Part shown: positions 7,360-9,365 of the stretch, in pieces
Layout of the letters: every line of letters begins with the position of its first letter
Position numbering within the stretch: position 1 is the stretch's first letter
NCBI GenBank assembly: GCA_003140705.1
Contig: PLKU01000572.1
Coordinates: forward strand, 10,714 to 20,078
DNA from: Acidobacteriaceae bacterium
Lineage (GTDB): Bacteria; Acidobacteriota; Terriglobia; Terriglobales; Acidobacteriaceae
Reading direction: 5' to 3'
Length of the DNA: 9,365 nucleotides
The notes under the pieces: generated by a model
Seen by the model: only the letters and a program-made list of their open reading frames with translations
Told to the model about the DNA's origin: nothing
Database searches by the model: none
Made by a program: the position numbers and the translations under genes

Positions 7360-7680
7360 CTATCTCTCCAGCTCATCGAGCATCGCCTGCATCTCGCTGA
7401 CAGCATGGCTGTTTCCGGTGCGAGCAGCACTCAATACCCCAGCTTTGAGGCGCTCGATTGCCGCAAGGTTTTGACCTGACTTGGCCAGCGTCTGCGCAGC
7501 CATGAAGTATCCAGCCGTATAGCCAGGATCGTTTGCCAGCAACGTGTCGAACTCGGTAATGGCAGCCTCTGTCTCGCCGCGATTGGCAAGTTCCATGGCC
7601 ATCCCATAACGGGCAAAGCTATTCTTCGGATCCAACTCTAGAATTTCCTTAAGCCCTGCAATCTTGTCCATGCTTTCCAT
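7360..7680 (-). CDS. Small TPR-repeat protein
   Basis: This small protein (106 residues from the chosen start) is built almost entirely of tetratricopeptide repeats, helical pairs used as docking surfaces for other proteins. A partial repeat is visible at 1-17 (ILELDPKN), a full one at about 20-53 (FARYGMAMELANRGETEAAI, then the DP turn) and another at about 54-87 (AGYFMAAQTLAKSGQNLAAI). There is no signal peptide or membrane segment. The frame is open as far as a TTG at 7773, but the 31 additional residues look unlike TPR sequence. The ATG at 7680 starts just where the repeats begin. AAGGA lies 13 bases before it, rather far, and ATG at 7671 is an alternative. It sits upstream of the glycosyltransferase on the same strand with a 108-base gap, and diverges from the thioesterase. 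Its partner is unknown. Confidence 0.78.
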   Translation of the reverse strand: MESMDKIAGLKEILELDPKNSFARYGMAMELANRGETEAAITEFDTLLANDPGYTAGYFMAAQTLAKSGQNLAAIERLKAGVLSAARTGNSHAVSEMQAMLDELER

Positions 7681-7867
7681 GTCTGGTCTTTCATCCTTCG
7701 CTGCTCGATTTGCGTAATTTGCCTCAATTGCTGAAACTGGAACTGAACATTTCGCACCTGAGCCTACAAACAAGGCTCCGCACGACCACTTTACGTTTTA
7801 TTGTAGAGCCCGACCTTCCAGGAACCGGTTCACCGACCGAGCGAACAGCGTATGGGGTAATGGTAGA
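7681..7867. other. Intergenic region between divergent genes
   Basis: These 187 bases must hold the promoters for the TPR gene (minus strand) and the thioesterase gene (plus strand). I could not identify a convincing -35/-10 pair on either strand. The part around 7790-7803 is AT-rich (TTTACGTTTTATTG). GGGG at 7854-7857 is the only ribosome-site candidate for the thioesterase, 10 bases before its ATG. Confidence 0.5.
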
Positions 7868-8425
7868 ATGAGTTCCGTCCAAGCTTCTAACCCGTCCAAC
7901 CCGCCCGTCCGTACAGTCGCCAGCACTCAGTCTGAGATGACCGAGATCATTTTGCCCAATGACACCAACATTCTGGGCAGCTTGCTCGGTGGGCGACTGA
8001 TGCACTTTATCGATCTGACGGGTGCCATGGCCGCCTATCGGCACTCCCGCACTCACGTCGTAACCGCTGCAATGGATCACATCGACTTTATTCGTCCCGT
8101 CCACCTGGGCGACTTGCTGACACTCAAGTCCAGCGTCAACCGAGCCTTTTCCACTTCAATGGAAGTTGGCGTAAAAGTTTGGGCCGAGAACACCCGCACG
8201 GCCTCAGTGTCGCACGTCGCCAGCGCTTACCTCGTTTTTGTTGCAATCGACCAGGAAGGCCGTCGCCAGCGTGTCCCCGAACTGTTGCCCGAAACTCCGA
8301 ACGAGATTCGTCGATACGAAGATGCCTTGCGACGCCGAGAGCACCGCGAAGCAGAATCTGCTCGACGCAAGGCTGCCGGACACGCAACCAGTGACCAGGA
8401 AACGGGAGCAGACGTTAAACCTTGA
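7868..8425 (+). CDS. Acyl-CoA thioesterase, YciA/YkhA hotdog family
   Basis: This is a cytosolic hotdog-fold hydrolase (185 residues) that cleaves acyl-CoA to a free acid and CoA. The family signature is clear: MTEIILPNDTNILGSLLGG (24-42), RLMHFIDLTGAMAA (43-56, with D49 at the place of the catalytic aspartate of YciA), VVTAAMDHIDFIRPVHLGD (64-82) and VWAEN (104-108). The hotdog core ends at about 130. Two extensions flank it: about 22 N-terminal residues rich in S, N and P, and a highly charged C-terminal tail (about 143-185, rich in R and E) that may be helical or disordered. An ATG at 7937 could give a shorter protein starting MTEI, but no ribosome site precedes it, and the start at 7868 has only a weak one. 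The mrp-like gene follows after 92 bases. Chain-length preference cannot be read from sequence. Confidence 0.92.
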   Translation: MSSVQASNPSNPPVRTVASTQSEMTEIILPNDTNILGSLLGGRLMHFIDLTGAMAAYRHSRTHVVTAAMDHIDFIRPVHLGDLLTLKSSVNRAFSTSMEVGVKVWAENTRTASVSHVASAYLVFVAIDQEGRRQRVPELLPETPNEIRRYEDALRRREHREAESARRKAAGHATSDQETGADVKP

Positions 8426-8498
8426 GTCAACTCGGCGACATTCAATCCCAATCAGAACTGGGGTCCAACCCCTGAGCCCGGAAAACCGCCGGCCCAAC

Positions 8499-8505
8499 AA
8501 AGGAG
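8499..8505 (+). promoter_or_regulatory. Ribosome binding site for the mrp-like gene
   Basis: AAAGGAG is the strongest Shine-Dalgarno match in the window. It lies 12 bases before the ATG at 8518, longer than ideal but much closer than to the in-frame ATG at 8536, so 8518 is the better start. The preceding gap also holds a small 5-bp hairpin (GGGGT/ACCCC, 8460-8472) with no T run. Confidence 0.6.
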
Positions 8506-8517
8506 CAACCAATCGTT

Positions 8518-9348
8518 ATGGCCCATTCACCTTCAATGACTTCCCCTCTCGCATTACCTGGAGTCTCAAAAATCGTAGCCATCGGTTCAGGCAAAGGCGG
8601 CGTCGGCAAGACAACGGTCGCTGTGAACCTGGCCATCGCTCTTTCTCGGCTCGGCCAGCGCGTTGGACTCATCGACGCAGACATATACGGCCCAAACGTT
8701 CCTCTGATGATGGGATCGACCCAGCAGCCCAACGTGGGCCCGGGCAATGTTATCGAACCAAACCTCACCCACGGCGTCAAGACAATCTCCATTGGATATA
8801 TCTCACCGGGCGACAAGCCTCTCGTCATGCGCGGCCCTATGCTGCACCAGATTATCCGCCAATTCCTGCAGCAGGTTGAATGGGGAGAACTCGATTACCT
8901 CATCGTCGATCTTCCCCCGGGAACGGGCGATGTCGTCATTTCACTGGTGCAGACCGTCCCACTCACCGGTGCGGTCGTCGTCTCAACGCCAAGCGATGTC
9001 AGCCTTCAAGATGCACGCAAGGCGCTCGAAATGTTCGCACAGGTCAACGTTGAAGTCCTTGGCATTGTCGAAAACATGAGCCACTTCACCTGCCCACACT
9101 GCCACCGGGAGATCGACATATTCTCCCGTGGAGGAGCCGAGCGCACTGCGCAGCAGTTCAATATTCCCTTCCTCGGCTCTGTGGAACTTGTGCCGGCGAT
9201 TCGTGAAGGCGGCGACCGGGGCCTGCCTGTGACGTTGGCTGGACCCAAGAGCCCTCAGGCTGCCGAATTCTACGCCATAGCTGGCAAGCTGATGGAGCGC
9301 GCCGAGGCCGCTGCGGCCGCCGCCACTGACGTGATTGAAATCAGCTAG
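8518..9348 (+). CDS. mrp: Iron-sulfur cluster carrier ATPase, Mrp/ApbC/NBP35 family
   Basis: This is a cytosolic P-loop ATPase (276 residues) that binds and delivers [4Fe-4S] clusters to target proteins, working as a dimer. The deviant Walker A GSGKGGVGKTT is at 23-33, with the signature lysine K26. DADIYGPNVPLMMG (53-66) is the family-specific switch region, and DLPPGTGD (131-138) is the second switch. C192 and C195 (CPHC) are the cluster-binding pair that bridges the dimer. NMSHFTCPHC and the later FLGSVELVPAIREGGDRGLP are typical of Mrp rather than MinD or ParA. The protein lacks the roughly 90-residue N-terminal MIP18 (DUF59) domain found in many bacterial Mrp proteins, having only about 16 residues before the ATPase core. 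The C-terminus has an alanine-rich stretch (264-269). Only 17 bases follow the stop before the window ends. Confidence 0.95.
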   Translation: MAHSPSMTSPLALPGVSKIVAIGSGKGGVGKTTVAVNLAIALSRLGQRVGLIDADIYGPNVPLMMGSTQQPNVGPGNVIEPNLTHGVKTISIGYISPGDKPLVMRGPMLHQIIRQFLQQVEWGELDYLIVDLPPGTGDVVISLVQTVPLTGAVVVSTPSDVSLQDARKALEMFAQVNVEVLGIVENMSHFTCPHCHREIDIFSRGGAERTAQQFNIPFLGSVELVPAIREGGDRGLPVTLAGPKSPQAAEFYAIAGKLMERAEAAAAAATDVIEIS

Positions 9349-9365
9349 AGCATTTCTCCTATTGC

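Noticed and set aside
8238..8879. A 213-codon open frame on the plus strand overlapping the thioesterase and mrp genes
   Set aside because: It crosses two well-supported genes in another frame and its product is low-complexity and arginine-rich, as expected from GC-rich shadow frames.
9303..9338. GC-rich alanine-codon tract near the 3' end of the mrp-like gene as a tandem repeat
   Set aside because: It is a short run of alanine codons with variable third bases, not a true DNA repeat.

Overview
The window looks like chromosomal DNA from a Gram-negative bacterium, most likely an acidobacterium (Terriglobia-like). This is inferred from the TonB-dependent receptor with an N-terminal carboxypeptidase-regulatory-like domain, the moderately high GC content, and a mix of sugar-acid enzymes with unlinked housekeeping genes. 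No 16S or other marker is present, so the assignment is tentative. There is no tRNA, rRNA, CRISPR array, insertion sequence or phage gene. No stretch over about 190 bases lacks a gene.

The layout has three blocks. Block 1 (+ strand, 2-4356) holds the 3' part of a TonB-dependent outer-membrane receptor, then a YiaK/DlgD-type 2,3-diketo-L-gulonate reductase and an IdnD-type L-idonate 5-dehydrogenase. The last two are separated by only 12 bases and almost certainly form an operon. This block is the accessory, catabolic part and suggests use of a sugar acid of the ketogulonate, idonate or ascorbate type. The kinase, aldolase, decarboxylase and permease expected for the known pathways are not in the window.

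Block 2 (- strand, 4392-7680) converges on block 1. In transcription order it holds a short TPR protein, a membrane-anchored family 2 glycosyltransferase of the polyprenyl-phosphate type, a clear intrinsic terminator, a zinc-free quinone oxidoreductase (Qor) and a sirtuin deacylase (CobB type). Qor and the sirtuin are 36 bases apart and may be co-transcribed. The glycosyltransferase has a -10-like hexamer six bases before its start codon, overlapped by a perfect 7-bp dyad.

Block 3 (+ strand, 7868-9348) diverges from block 2. It holds a YciA/YkhA-type hotdog acyl-CoA thioesterase and an Mrp/ApbC Fe-S cluster carrier ATPase that lacks the usual N-terminal MIP18-type domain. Blocks 2 and 3 look like ordinary housekeeping genes with no evident shared pathway. 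I see no convincing undescribed multi-gene system. The best candidate for new biology is the receptor plus YiaK-IdnD redox pair, whose substrate cannot be fixed from sequence alone.
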